This document shows positions 8,972 through 18,135 of a DNA stretch of 34,456 nucleotides, piece after piece. The DNA comes from Bacteroidota bacterium. Its GTDB lineage: Bacteria > Bacteroidota > Bacteroidia > Chitinophagales > Chitinophagaceae. The notes under the pieces are model-generated. The model was not told where the DNA came from and did not search any database. It saw only the letters and a program-made list of their open reading frames with translations. The position numbers were made by a program, and so were the translations under genes. The DNA is taken from positions 1-34,456 of the forward strand of contig JAEWAC010000382.1 of the NCBI GenBank assembly GCA_023391895.1, read 5' to 3'. Within the stretch, counting starts at the first letter, position 1; each line of letters opens with the position of its first letter.

Positions 8972-10008
8972 TGTTGCAAACATCATGTTTCTTATTTTAA
9001 AAAAGTTGGGCCAAGATTATTGTAAGAAGTACTTATTGCTGTTTGACCCTTAATTTTCTACCGCATAACTTTCTAATAAGATGATGCAAAATGCCTGAAT
9101 AAAGTATCTGACCACGAAAATATTTAGTTGGTTACTCTTTACATGGAAGAAGGCTCTAGTCGGTAGGTGGCAAATAATTGTTTTGGTAATGTGTTGGCGC
9201 AGTCGTTTGCCAAATATATTACTGCAAAAGAATTAGGAAACATCTTTGAAATCTAGTTTGTATTCTTTGTTGCCCATTTCAAAATAGGATTTTTTTAATT
9301 TAACCGGTTTGTGTAATATTTTGGATACGTTGCAGTAGTTGTAAATTAAAACTATGTATATAAGCTTTGCTCCATAAAAGCAAGTTGTATTATGCCATTG
9401 AAAACATTTTTATAAGAACAAAAAACTGGAGAGTGGTACAATAGGCGCCTTACTAAATAAATTTATTGACAGCATAATTGGAACTGCTCAATAAACTACT
9501 TGCACCGAAACTGGATATGAGAATCTATTTGCCTTTAAAGATTTGAGTTGGTCTAAATAAGACGTTAGGAGCAGCATACTGCCAAAAAAAATAGTACAGG
9601 TTAAAATTATTGTATGAGGGAAAAAGGTTATGTCCACCACTTCCATTTTCAACAGCATTTTTGAGATATGGAGACCATCAGGATTGAGAATTTAGCCAGT
9701 TTTTGGAATATTTTTGATACTTCAGTATTGGCCTTTAAAATGGACGGTACAAAAATAGCATTTTAACAATAAGCACAATTCCTTTTCTGGATGTTCAATC
9801 CAGTTTGAACTACTGGCAGTATGCGCCTTTTAGGGTGCCCTCGAAGGCTGTAATATATAATACAAATGAGCATTCAGTCTTTGGAGGGTTGGAAGTGGAA
9901 ATCTTTATCAATTAGTTTGTGGTTCTTTTTAAAAGGATAGGTACTTCCTGAATGATGATCCGTCAATAGCTGCACTCGTATTTATGAAAACTATTGAGTC
10001 GCTTTACT

Positions 10009-10917
10009 TTAAACTTTCTTGCAGTTTATGTTGACCTGTCTTGAAGAATGAGAAGTTTTATATTCAATAGGACTTTGTTTCATTATTTTTTTGAATTGGA
10101 GGTGGAAATTTGATAAACTATCAAAGCCACAGGAGTATGCAATCTCTTTAATGGACATTTGATTTTTGAGGATTTTCTGGCAAGCCTTATTAATTCTGAC
10201 TTCTATTAATAATTCAAGATAGCTTTTTCCAGTCTTTGCTTTAAAATATCTGCAAAATGATTCTTTCGTTAAGTTTGTTAGTTGTGCTACTTGTTCTAAC
10301 TTGATATTCTGATCGTAGTTTTCAAAAGTAAAATTCATGATTTTCTCAATCCTGATATCATCTTCATTGTTTGATTGATCAACTAATCCTTCACTTCCTA
10401 GCAAATCATAAGAAGTTTTGTTGACAATGACGCTTAAAATTTGCAAAAGTAACAATATCCTGTCAAGAGAAGATACCTGCAGCATCCTTTCCATAAGTGG
10501 TATTACTTTTTTTTTCCCCTGGTCAGTTAATGCAAGGCCATGCTTTGCAATGCTAAAGAGATATTGAATTTCTTTAAATTCCGGTAGCGCCAAAAATTCT
10601 TTTCCCATGAACGTTTCGTAGAATTGAACGACTACGGCTTCGGGTTTGAGGCAACAATCCTGTAAGTATCTTTCTTCATGCAAGAAAATATGAGGGGTGT
10701 TTTTTCCAATAAGAAATAAATCATTGTCTTCAAAAGTGCCGGTGCTTGTACCAATAATTCTCGTTCCTTCTGATTTTTTAAGTAGTATCAATTCAATTTC
10801 TGGATGGTAGTGCCAGGCGTTTTTTAGTTTTTCTCCTGTATCCACCTTAACATTTAAGGAAGATTCATTATGGAAAACCAATTGTCTGAAGATCGGCTTT
10901 GGGTTATGATTGATCAT
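10009..10917 (-). CDS. AraC-family transcriptional regulator with N-terminal cupin
   Basis: The 302-residue protein has a cupin-type sensor at about 20-110, with the motif W-H-Y-H-P-E-I-E-L (residues 35-43) and a further H at 76, followed by a helical linker. The C-terminal AraC double helix-turn-helix spans about 190-288; its second helix region ends in the family signature I-A-x-x-C-G-F-x-S-x-S-x-F-x-x-x-F-K (about 259-277), followed by P-I-E-Y. Such proteins bind a small ligand, often a sugar, in the cupin and activate nearby catabolic promoters. It is divergent from the LacI-type gene with 260 bp between start codons, and the region holds two inverted copies of a 17-bp palindromic site. 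It probably helps regulate the catabolic locus at 12.8 kb onward; this is inferred from position. Confidence 0.9.
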   Translation of the reverse strand: MINHNPKPIFRQLVFHNESSLNVKVDTGEKLKNAWHYHPEIELILLKKSEGTRIIGTSTGTFEDNDLFLIGKNTPHIFLHEERYLQDCCLKPEAVVVQFYETFMGKEFLALPEFKEIQYLFSIAKHGLALTDQGKKKVIPLMERMLQVSSLDRILLLLQILSVIVNKTSYDLLGSEGLVDQSNNEDDIRIEKIMNFTFENYDQNIKLEQVAQLTNLTKESFCRYFKAKTGKSYLELLIEVRINKACQKILKNQMSIKEIAYSCGFDSLSNFHLQFKKIMKQSPIEYKTSHSSRQVNINCKKV

Positions 10918-10935
10918 ATGGCAAATGAAAATTTA

Positions 10936-10952
10936 GGAAATCGATTTCTAAA
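10936..10952 (+). promoter_or_regulatory. Putative LacI-type operator, copy 1
   Basis: GGAAATCGATTTCTAAA contains the perfect 12-bp palindrome GAAATCGATTTC (10937-10948), a symmetric site centred on CG as is typical of LacI/GalR operators. It lies 19 bp upstream of the AraC-type start codon, so binding there could block or autoregulate that gene. The identical 17 bp occurs inverted at 11056-11072. Confidence 0.65.
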
Positions 10953-11055
10953 ATAGCATAAACTTTATGTTCAAAAAAGGTTTTTTGCATTTTTTTCAAA
11001 ATAATTTACATCTTTACTATTAGGAATTAGCTTTAAAAAAGCTATTTTGTATTAA

Positions 11056-11072
11056 TTTAGAAATCGATTTCC
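11056..11072 (-). promoter_or_regulatory. Putative LacI-type operator, copy 2 (inverted)
   Basis: On the minus strand this is exactly the same 17 bases as copy 1, again holding GAAATCGATTTC (11060-11071). Centre-to-centre distance between the copies is 123 bp, in a range compatible with looping. It lies 106 bp before the preferred LacI-type start (11178). A possible Bacteroidota-like promoter (TTTG at 10984-10987, then TA about 19 bp later) lies between the sites, but that element is a poor match. Confidence 0.65.
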
Positions 11073-11177
11073 GTTTAAGCTGGTTTTGCAGCTTAGGCCA
11101 TGGAATTGCGGGACAGCGGAAATAAGGTTGTTCGGGATTCTTTTTACAAAGGATTCCATAAAATAATTACTGCTGTT

Positions 11178-12227
11178 ATGACCAAAAGAAAAAGTAAAAG
11201 AGTAACGATCTATGATATTGCTGAACAAATTGGCATTGCTCCATCTTCGGTATCGAAGGCTTTAAACAATCACCACTCGGTTAGTAATAAAGTAAAAGCT
11301 TTAGTGAAAGCAAAAGCATTAGAATTAAATTATGTGCATAATACAAATGCGGCTAATTTAAGACGTGGCAGTTCAAGAACAATTGGAGTAATTGTTCCAA
11401 AGATCAACACCAATTTTTTTTCCAATGCCATAGCAGGAATGGAAGAAGCCTGCTTTACCAATCACCACAATCTCATTATTTGTCAGTCAGATGAATCGTA
11501 CTTAAAGGAAACACAGGCAGTGTCAACACTGATTCATCAAAATGTTGATTGTATCATCATTTCGCTGAGTATAGAAACAAAATCAAGTACGCATTTGCAA
11601 GAAATCCTTCATCATCATGTGGATCTTATCCAGTTTGACCGAGTCGATGATACTGTTCCAAGTCATAAAATTGTTAACGACAATAAAAACGCTGCTTATA
11701 GTGCGGTTAAGCACCTCATTGAGATGGGGTACCATAAAATTGCATTTTTGGGGGGGGCTGATTACCTGAGTATTTATAAGGACCGAAAAGAAGGATATTT
11801 AAAAGCCATTAAGGAAGCAGAATTGAATATTCCTTATAACTATATAGTGGACAATGCACTGACAATAGAGAGGGGTGCACAGATCGCAAATGATTTATTA
11901 AATGGTAAAGAACCCCCAGATGCTTTTTTTACGGTTTCAGATTATTCTGCCTTAGGTGTGTTAAGGGTTGCCCGAGCACTAGGGTTAAACGTACCACAAC
12001 AAATTGGAATCGTTGGTTTTTCAAATGAAACCTTTACTGAATTAATATCTCCCAGTCTCTCCTCCGTAGATCAAAACAGTCGTAAAATGGGTAAGGAAGC
12101 TGCCAATATTTATTTTGACTTTATACTGAAGGAGAAAGCCGGCAGTAAATTCAGGAAGCAAATAATTGAAAGCGCAACCGTCATTCGCGAATCATCCATG
12201 AAAAATGAAGATGTCGCTCAAAACTAA
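11178..12227 (+). CDS. LacI/GalR-family transcriptional regulator
   Basis: From the ATG at 11178 the protein is 349 residues, normal for the family. The frame is open back to an ATG at 11100, but the extra 26 residues precede the DNA-binding domain and match nothing. The N-terminal HTH (about 9-30) reads T-I-Y-D-I-A-E-Q-I-G-I-A-P-S-S-V-S-K-A-L, the canonical LacI pattern with S-V-S in the recognition helix. The hinge helix follows at about 55-64 (N-A-A-N-L-R-R-G). A periplasmic-binding-protein-like sugar sensor starts with I-G-V-I-V-P (about 69-74). It is the best candidate to bind the two palindromes just upstream. It lies 5' of the susC operon and probably represses it until a pathway sugar or sugar acid binds; the ligand is not predictable. 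Confidence 0.92.
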   Translation: MTKRKSKRVTIYDIAEQIGIAPSSVSKALNNHHSVSNKVKALVKAKALELNYVHNTNAANLRRGSSRTIGVIVPKINTNFFSNAIAGMEEACFTNHHNLIICQSDESYLKETQAVSTLIHQNVDCIIISLSIETKSSTHLQEILHHHVDLIQFDRVDDTVPSHKIVNDNKNAAYSAVKHLIEMGYHKIAFLGGADYLSIYKDRKEGYLKAIKEAELNIPYNYIVDNALTIERGAQIANDLLNGKEPPDAFFTVSDYSALGVLRVARALGLNVPQQIGIVGFSNETFTELISPSLSSVDQNSRKMGKEAANIYFDFILKEKAGSKFRKQIIESATVIRESSMKNEDVAQN

Positions 12228-12810
12228 GCTGCCACTTTCCATTTTCCAATACAGCCATCCTCAGTTTTCTCAAGCTACTTCTTTTTTGATTTTCCTTTCA
12301 CATTCAGCGTCTTGTGGCTCATTTTCACCATGGCTCAAAGTTCCTGTTTTATGCTAAAATTTAAGAGCATTAGGATAATATTTAGTAATAAAAGCTAAAG
12401 CAAACAAACTTACTTGCATATTCAGTTAATAAGATTATCGCGATTAGTGGATGAATAGGAAAGCTTCTTTTCATCCATAAGAAAGCTATATAGAGGAACA
12501 ACTCTGGTTTTAATTAGAAGCAGAAAGTAAGGTCACCTTTGTTGTGGAAGCGCGACTGGAGAGAAAAGCATCACCGCAATTTTACTTGCAGGCAGGAATA
12601 TATTATTAGTTCAATGATGTAAAATCGGAAAAGCCATCCTGACCACAGTGAAAGACAAGCTAATGAAGAGTGGAGAGGAGCATGCTAAAAAGTAGCAGCA
12701 ATCAACTCAGCATAAGGGATTTGGATGGGTTTTTTCCGCTGGTTGGGAACTTAAACTGTAATACTGAAATCACCATCAACCTTTAGAATAAACTACTTAA
12801 AACTTTCAAT
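12228..12810 (+). other. 583-bp leader/intergenic region before susC
   Basis: No gene is seen. It contains copy A of the 68-bp dispersed repeat (12351-12418) and, 30 bp beyond, an 8-bp inverted repeat TGGATGAA / TTCATCCA (12448-12455 and 12470-12477). I find no copy of the GAAATCGATTTC palindrome here, so any LacI-type control of susC would act from a distance or through another site. The susC promoter must lie in this region or upstream, but I could not place it confidently. Confidence 0.5.
12351..12418 (+). repeat. Dispersed 68-bp repeat, copy A (before susC)
   Basis: It begins ATGCTAAAAT, contains GAGCATTAGGATAATAT and ends TACTTGCA. By hand count it matches copy B (27556) at 52-53 of 68-69 ungapped positions and copy C (21547) at 51 of 68. 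Same orientation as the others; it ends about 390 bp before susC. Confidence 0.75.
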
Positions 12811-15800
12811 ATGAAGTTTGCCATTCAATACTGGAATAGACTTTTATCTTATCCCTTTAGGAGTTTTTTTATTGCATTATACCGGATGTGTATAATAGAT
12901 CAGGTTCTGGCAAGGAAGAGTAAACTGCTAATTGTTTTGGCAGTTGTTTTTTTATCATCAGCCTTTCTTTACTCTGGCCACGCCACCGGGAGGGAGCGAA
13001 TAACACTTTCAAAACAGCATGCAACACTGGACGAAGTATTTCTGGAAATAAAAAAACAAACAGGTTTTGAATTCTCCTTTAATAAAACAGCGTTGCAGAA
13101 AGCAAGACGTGAATCCGTCATTGTTAGAGACGCTTCGCTAACTGAAGTCCTTGAGCAATGTTTTGCCGGTCAGCCTGTGACCTATAGCATTCTTGAAAAT
13201 ACAGTACGAATAAGAATAAAATCCTCTTTCAATTTTGAACGACCGCCTATCACTGTTACCGGGAAGGTAAGCAACTCTATGGGCGGCGCACTGGGTGGAA
13301 TAAGTGTTAAGCTGAAAGGCACTGATTTCGGTACTACTACGAATGATGAAGGTCAATATGAGATCCATGTGTCTGATGGAAAGGGGACGTTGATATTCAG
13401 TTCTATTGGATTTGCTACCCAGGAAATAGCAATCAGTGACCGGAGTAACATTGATGTGATATTAATTGAGGAATCTAAAGCATTAAGTGATGTGGTAGTG
13501 GTGGGTTACGGAACGCAAAAGAAAATCAATCTTACGGGTGCGGTAACTACGGTCAGTAAAGATATTATTGAAAAAAGAACGGTTACTCAATCATCGCAAT
13601 TATTACAAGGAGCAACAAGCGGGGTTTCCGTGATACAGAACTCCGGTCTTCCGGGAAGTGACGGAGCCAGTATTACTATCAGGGGCATAAGTACCTTTAG
13701 TGGCGCTGGGCGAAACCCCTTGGTTTTAGTAGACGGCGTTCCATCTTCTCTGAATGCCGTGTCCCCCAATGATATAGAAAGTATATCGGTCCTTAAAGAT
13801 GCTGCATCGGCCTCCATTTATGGTTCACGGGCAGCGAATGGCGTCATTTTGATTACAACTAAAGTAGGTGCAGCAGGAAACCTCAGAGTTAGTTATGATG
13901 CCTATGTGGGAAAGCAGGAGGCGACGCAATTGCCTCAATATGTTGACTCATGGACCTATGCGGAAATGATGAATGAGGCAAGGAACAATATCGGTGTTGG
14001 CAGTGCATATACGCAAGAAGATATTGAGAAATTTAGATCGGGGAAATATCCGGATGACTTTCCCAATAAGCAACATGTGAGAGACTTGTTTACTTCTGGT
14101 AGTGGTTTACAGACACGACATAACGTGACAATGAATGGTTCCCAAGGTGGGATCAGGTACTTGTTTTCAGGAGGTTATTTAAATCAGAAAGGAGTCGTGG
14201 AAAAGACCGGTTATGAACGATTTGATTTTAGGTTAAACCTGAATAGTAAGGTGAGTAATAATCTGTTGCTAGGTGTCAAACTTGCTGGAAATTTTTCCAA
14301 TCAGGAAAAACCTGCAATGATGTCCACGGAAAATGGAATCGGGGGTTTTGATGCCATATTACGATCTGCGGCATCCGCCAATGCCACCGAACCAGGCAGA
14401 AAATCAGATGGAACATATGGTACGCACATGGGACATCCAACAGCAAGTGCCGGTGTGAACAGCGCGTCATTTGAGAACGCCAAGGGAAGTTATTTTATGA
14501 ATAATTTCTCTTTGGAGTGGAATATACTGAAATCGCTAAAGCTTACCAGCAGGTTAGCCTATGATTTGAATTTTGGCAGGACTGACAATTTTGCATCCAT
14601 TCTTACATGGGATAACCAAACGGCGGTGCGTGGCCCTTCAAAATTACAAGTGAATACTTCCAACAATACTAACCTGACTTGGGATTCGTATCTCGATTAT
14701 GAGAAAAGAATGGGCAGCAACCATTATTTTCATTTATTGGGAGGCTTTTCCCATATCAAAAACAACTTTGAGTCCCTTGGTGCTTATCGCGAAAACTCTC
14801 CCAGCACACAGCTGCATGTTATAAACGCATTTGCAACAGAAAATGATGATAATTCGGGAGGCGCATCCACTGCAAAGCTCAATTCTTTTTTCGGTCGGTT
14901 GAATTATCGGTATCAGGATAAATACATGTTGGAGGGCAACCTGAGGTATGACGGGTCTTCACGCTTTTCAAAAGACACGCGGTTTGGATTGTTCCCTTCG
15001 TTTTCAGCAGCATGGAATGTCTCCAAAGAAAGCTTCTTCCAAGTGTCTTGGATTGATAATTTAAAAATACGTAGCTCTTATGGTACTTTGGGTAACCAGG
15101 AAATTGGCACCTATCCCTACCAGCGAACCCTCAATTTGAATCAGCCCTATCCATTCGGCGAAGTAGAAAGGTTTCTACCGGGAATTGCTTTGACCACTTT
15201 ACCATTTGAGAACATTACCTGGGAAACTGTTACTGCCTTCGATCAGGGAGTCGATTTAAACATGCTCAAGAGTAAAGTAAATCTTAGCGTAGATTATTAT
15301 ATACGAAAGACATCGAATATTCTTCAGAGTTTAACAGTGTCCAGTGTGCTGGGAAGAAATATATCCGCTCAGAACGCAGGAAAGGTGGAGAACAGGGGAT
15401 GGGAGTTTGAATTATCTTATAGAGGCTCTGTCAACGATTTCTCATTCAGCATTCAACCCAACTTTTCCATAAATAACAATAAGGTTTTGTCTTTAGGCGG
15501 AGTGGATAAGGACATCAACCGTGGACTGTTTGTCGGACAACCGCTCGGATCTATATATGGTTATCAAACCGATGGCCTATTCATTGACCAGCAGGATATC
15601 GACAAATATGCCGTTCAAAATTACAATGCAAGCCCTGGACTCATTCGTTATATGGATATCAGTGGTCCGGAGGGGAAGCCGGATGGGAAAGTAAGCGCAG
15701 AATACGATCGGACAATTATTGGCACCAGCACTCCTAAATATACTTATGGACTTGGACTTGAGGCTAATTACAAGGGGTTTGACTTGTTCCTGCAATTACA

Positions 15801-16230
15801 AGGTCTATCAGGGTTTAAAAAGAGGCTAAGCGGAACCCAACTGGCGTTCTTTAATAATGGCAATATTGAACAGTGGCAGGTGGATAACCGTTGGACAAAA
15901 GAAGTTCCTAACCGTTATGCTTTATACCCCAAACTGATACCACTTTCTTCTTCCCCGGAAGTGCCTTTTGGTCCTGATTCCGAGTATTGGCTTAGAAATG
16001 CCAGTTTTTTAAGAATGAAAACATTGCAATTAGGTTATACAATCCCTTCGAACATTATTAGTAAAACATTTATTAAAGAGTTCCGGATGTATTTAAGCGG
16101 ACAAAACCTGGTAACATTTGATAACTATTATATGGGTTGGGATCCGGAGATGAGTACCGGTGGTTATGCAAATTCCAGCTATTACCCGCCAACAAGACTC
16201 TGGACATTTGGTATCAATGTTAACTTTTAA
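12811..16230 (+). CDS. SusC-like TonB-dependent outer-membrane transporter with STN domain
   Basis: The 1139-residue protein has a long N-terminal leader with a hydrophobic segment (about 38-55). An STN signalling domain follows (about 62-133: L-D-E-V-F-L-E-I-K-K-Q-T-G-F-x-F-S), then a carboxypeptidase-regulatory-like Ig fold (147-220, V-T-G-K-V through D-V-I-L). The junction S-D-V-V-V-V-G-Y-G-T-Q-K-K is the SusC signature, leading into the plug (about 240-350, with I-R-G and L-V-L-V-D-G-V-P) and the large beta barrel ending in an aromatic-rich strand and final F. It imports oligosaccharides across the outer membrane with energy from TonB. An STN domain normally contacts a FecR-type anti-sigma factor, but none is encoded in this window. 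susD follows after 11 bp. ATG 12889 is an alternative start; the longer leader is usual in this group. Confidence 0.95.
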   Translation: MKFAIQYWNRLLSYPFRSFFIALYRMCIIDQVLARKSKLLIVLAVVFLSSAFLYSGHATGRERITLSKQHATLDEVFLEIKKQTGFEFSFNKTALQKARRESVIVRDASLTEVLEQCFAGQPVTYSILENTVRIRIKSSFNFERPPITVTGKVSNSMGGALGGISVKLKGTDFGTTTNDEGQYEIHVSDGKGTLIFSSIGFATQEIAISDRSNIDVILIEESKALSDVVVVGYGTQKKINLTGAVTTVSKDIIEKRTVTQSSQLLQGATSGVSVIQNSGLPGSDGASITIRGISTFSGAGRNPLVLVDGVPSSLNAVSPNDIESISVLKDAASASIYGSRAANGVILITTKVGAAGNLRVSYDAYVGKQEATQLPQYVDSWTYAEMMNEARNNIGVGSAYTQEDIEKFRSGKYPDDFPNKQHVRDLFTSGSGLQTRHNVTMNGSQGGIRYLFSGGYLNQKGVVEKTGYERFDFRLNLNSKVSNNLLLGVKLAGNFSNQEKPAMMSTENGIGGFDAILRSAASANATEPGRKSDGTYGTHMGHPTASAGVNSASFENAKGSYFMNNFSLEWNILKSLKLTSRLAYDLNFGRTDNFASILTWDNQTAVRGPSKLQVNTSNNTNLTWDSYLDYEKRMGSNHYFHLLGGFSHIKNNFESLGAYRENSPSTQLHVINAFATENDDNSGGASTAKLNSFFGRLNYRYQDKYMLEGNLRYDGSSRFSKDTRFGLFPSFSAAWNVSKESFFQVSWIDNLKIRSSYGTLGNQEIGTYPYQRTLNLNQPYPFGEVERFLPGIALTTLPFENITWETVTAFDQGVDLNMLKSKVNLSVDYYIRKTSNILQSLTVSSVLGRNISAQNAGKVENRGWEFELSYRGSVNDFSFSIQPNFSINNNKVLSLGGVDKDINRGLFVGQPLGSIYGYQTDGLFIDQQDIDKYAVQNYNASPGLIRYMDISGPEGKPDGKVSAEYDRTIIGTSTPKYTYGLGLEANYKGFDLFLQLQGLSGFKKRLSGTQLAFFNNGNIEQWQVDNRWTKEVPNRYALYPKLIPLSSSPEVPFGPDSEYWLRNASFLRMKTLQLGYTIPSNIISKTFIKEFRMYLSGQNLVTFDNYYMGWDPEMSTGGYANSSYYPPTRLWTFGINVNF

Positions 16231-16241
16231 TATAATATAAT

Positions 16242-17870
16242 ATGAAATACATACATAAAAGATTTTTTAGAAAATACCCGATTTTTGGTGTTTTCCTGCT
16301 GGTTGCAGTTATAGGGTGTAAAAAAGAACTGGATTTACAGGAATACCCAAAAGAGCAGTTAAGTGAAGCCATTTTCTGGAATAATAAAGCAGATGCTGAG
16401 AAAGCTCTTACCGCCTGCTATAGAGCAGAGAACTGGACCGGTTGGTGGAATAACTTTAATGGTTGGAATATCTTGGGAATCAAATTCGAAGGATGGACTG
16501 ATATTTTATCCAATAAGGAGTTAGGAAGTGGCTTTCCGCAAGCCGGAATCGTATCGACCGACCAACAGGTAAAGGATATGTGGAGTTCCAATTATGCCAG
16601 AATTGCACGCGCTAATTACTTTTTAGATAATATAGCGAAAGTTACCATGACAGAAATGGAGCGGTCAGAGATGGTGGCTGAAGCAAAGTTCCTGAGGGCC
16701 TATAGCTACTTTTGGCTATCCCAGTTATACGGAAATGTTCCCCTTGTGGAAAAAACCTTGACATTTGATGAGGCAAATAGTGTAAAACAGGCAACTCAAA
16801 AAGAAGTCGTAGAGTTTGCCATCAAAGAGTTGATGGAAGCAGAAAGAAATCTACCTGTTAGACGTTCAGCTGCACAGAAAGGAAGGGTGGAAAAAGGCGC
16901 GGCATTGGCACTCCTTGGACGATTCTTGATGGCTGAGAAACGATGGGCCGAAGCTGCAGAAACCTATAAAAAGATTATTGACCTTAACCGTTATGTTATC
17001 GATAACCGTTTCAAGGAACTTTTCCAGGATGAAGGAGATAACAGCGATGAAATAATTTTTAGCCGCAAATATATGCAGGATGTTTTTGGAGAACCTATGA
17101 CACAACTTGCTTCCGTACCTGGGTGGTATGGTGGCTATACCCAGTTTTCTTTTTTCCAGAATTTCGTGGATAGGTTCTTAATGATTGATGGGAAATCTAT
17201 TGATGAATCACCCTTGTATGATCCGGCAAATCCTTTTGAAAATAGGGATCCACGTCTTTACGCAACGGTCCTCTTACCTGACTATTCCTTTGTCAACGGC
17301 AAAAAATATGTAGGACACCCTGATTCAACAAAACAAACCGGTCCGGGTGTTACGGGTTATGGGTTGAACAAATTTTATGACCCCAGTTATGCGGGCGACA
17401 AAAACCGTTATGGTGGAGACTACAAGCTGATGCGTTATGCAGAAGTGCTTTTAAGCTATTTAGAAGCAAACCTGGAGTCCGGGGCCGTTATCACCCAAAG
17501 CCTGCTGGATGAAACCATCAATAAAGTAAGAGGCAGACAAGAGATTAAAATGGCGGCAGTTACCGAGACAGACCCCCAAAAATTAAGAACGATAGTTAGA
17601 AACGAGAGAGCTGTTGAACTTGCCTGTGAAGGAGGCATTCGTTACTGGGATTTAATAAGATGGAAAATTGCGGTGGAAACCCTGAATCGCAAGTTCTACG
17701 GAATGAAAATCACGGATAACCCGGCACAGTATACGGGTAAGTATGTCATCAATGAAAAAGGGGAAATCTTTATTCAGGAACGGAAATTTGAGGATCGGAA
17801 TTATCTATGGCCTATCCCTCAGTCAGAACTGGATGTCAATCCTAATCTAAAACAAAATCCTGGATACTGA
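16242..17870 (+). CDS. SusD/RagB-family glycan-binding lipoprotein
   Basis: The 542-residue protein has a lipoprotein signal whose lipobox ends at Cys26 (A-V-I-G-C), followed by K-K-E-L-D. Family features are the early F-W-x-x-x-x-D-A-E segment, an N-terminal TPR-like helical region (about 130-240, with A-K-F-L-R-A-Y-S-Y-F-W-L) and the conserved C-terminal stretch R-x-E-R-A-V-E-L-A-C-E-G-x-R-Y-W-D-L-I-R-W (about 453-473). It sits on the outer face of the outer membrane as the lid of the SusC barrel and captures the glycan. It is 11 bp downstream of susC, an obvious operon partner. An inverted repeat follows its stop. Confidence 0.95.
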   Translation: MKYIHKRFFRKYPIFGVFLLVAVIGCKKELDLQEYPKEQLSEAIFWNNKADAEKALTACYRAENWTGWWNNFNGWNILGIKFEGWTDILSNKELGSGFPQAGIVSTDQQVKDMWSSNYARIARANYFLDNIAKVTMTEMERSEMVAEAKFLRAYSYFWLSQLYGNVPLVEKTLTFDEANSVKQATQKEVVEFAIKELMEAERNLPVRRSAAQKGRVEKGAALALLGRFLMAEKRWAEAAETYKKIIDLNRYVIDNRFKELFQDEGDNSDEIIFSRKYMQDVFGEPMTQLASVPGWYGGYTQFSFFQNFVDRFLMIDGKSIDESPLYDPANPFENRDPRLYATVLLPDYSFVNGKKYVGHPDSTKQTGPGVTGYGLNKFYDPSYAGDKNRYGGDYKLMRYAEVLLSYLEANLESGAVITQSLLDETINKVRGRQEIKMAAVTETDPQKLRTIVRNERAVELACEGGIRYWDLIRWKIAVETLNRKFYGMKITDNPAQYTGKYVINEKGEIFIQERKFEDRNYLWPIPQSELDVNPNLKQNPGY

Positions 17871-17881
17871 TCGGCGTTATC

Positions 17882-17923
17882 ATTTCCAAATGCCGGGAAC
17901 AAAGGTTTTCTGCATTTGGAAAT
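17882..17923 (+). repeat. Perfect 12-bp inverted repeat just after susD
   Basis: ATTTCCAAATGC (17882-17893) and GCATTTGGAAAT (17912-17923) pair perfectly around an 18-nt loop, starting 11 nt after the susD stop. No T run follows, so it is not a standard terminator. An mRNA-end stabiliser that keeps susCD transcript in excess over downstream genes, or a partial terminator, would both fit. Confidence 0.6.
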
Positions 17924-18135
17924 ACCTTATTCCTACAAGTGATAAGAATTTCAAAATGATAAGTGATAATTTAAGACAGACTTGCCATCCTTGGTATTTT
18001 GTTGCCGCATAGCATGTAGCTGTTTTACAAGAATCACTATTGTTTGAATCAACAGGAGTAGAGACTGCAAAAAGCCCCTTTTAGCTGCAAAGACTGTTTG
18101 GAAATTTAAGGTCAAAAAACGAAAGTCCAACATGT

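Larger units (their letters stand above)
8433..10008 (+). other. 1.6-kb non-coding, AT-rich tract with decayed sequence
   Basis: No intact gene is visible. The left part holds a possible amidinotransferase fragment and two small hairpins (8624-8642 and 8949-8966), described separately. From about 9000 to 10008 I recognise nothing. Short open pieces exist, for example about 40 codons ending near 9913 that read L-N-Y-W-Q-Y-A-P-F-R-V-P, but they match no family I know. Stops are frequent in all frames and the composition is AT-richer than the catabolic locus. Confidence 0.5.

Noticed and set aside
8782..8979. 65-codon minus-strand frame in the decayed tract
   Set aside because: No family motif was seen, and it ends over a terminator-like hairpin; support is too weak to call a gene.
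9661..9915. Two short open pieces (about 32 and 40 codons) read as a possible decayed gene
   Set aside because: They lie in different frames, show no known motif and cannot be joined convincingly.
10009..12227. AraC and LacI genes as a two-part novel signalling system
   Set aside because: Each is an ordinary member of its family; divergent sugar regulators beside a catabolic locus are common. Only the paired palindromes deserve separate mention.
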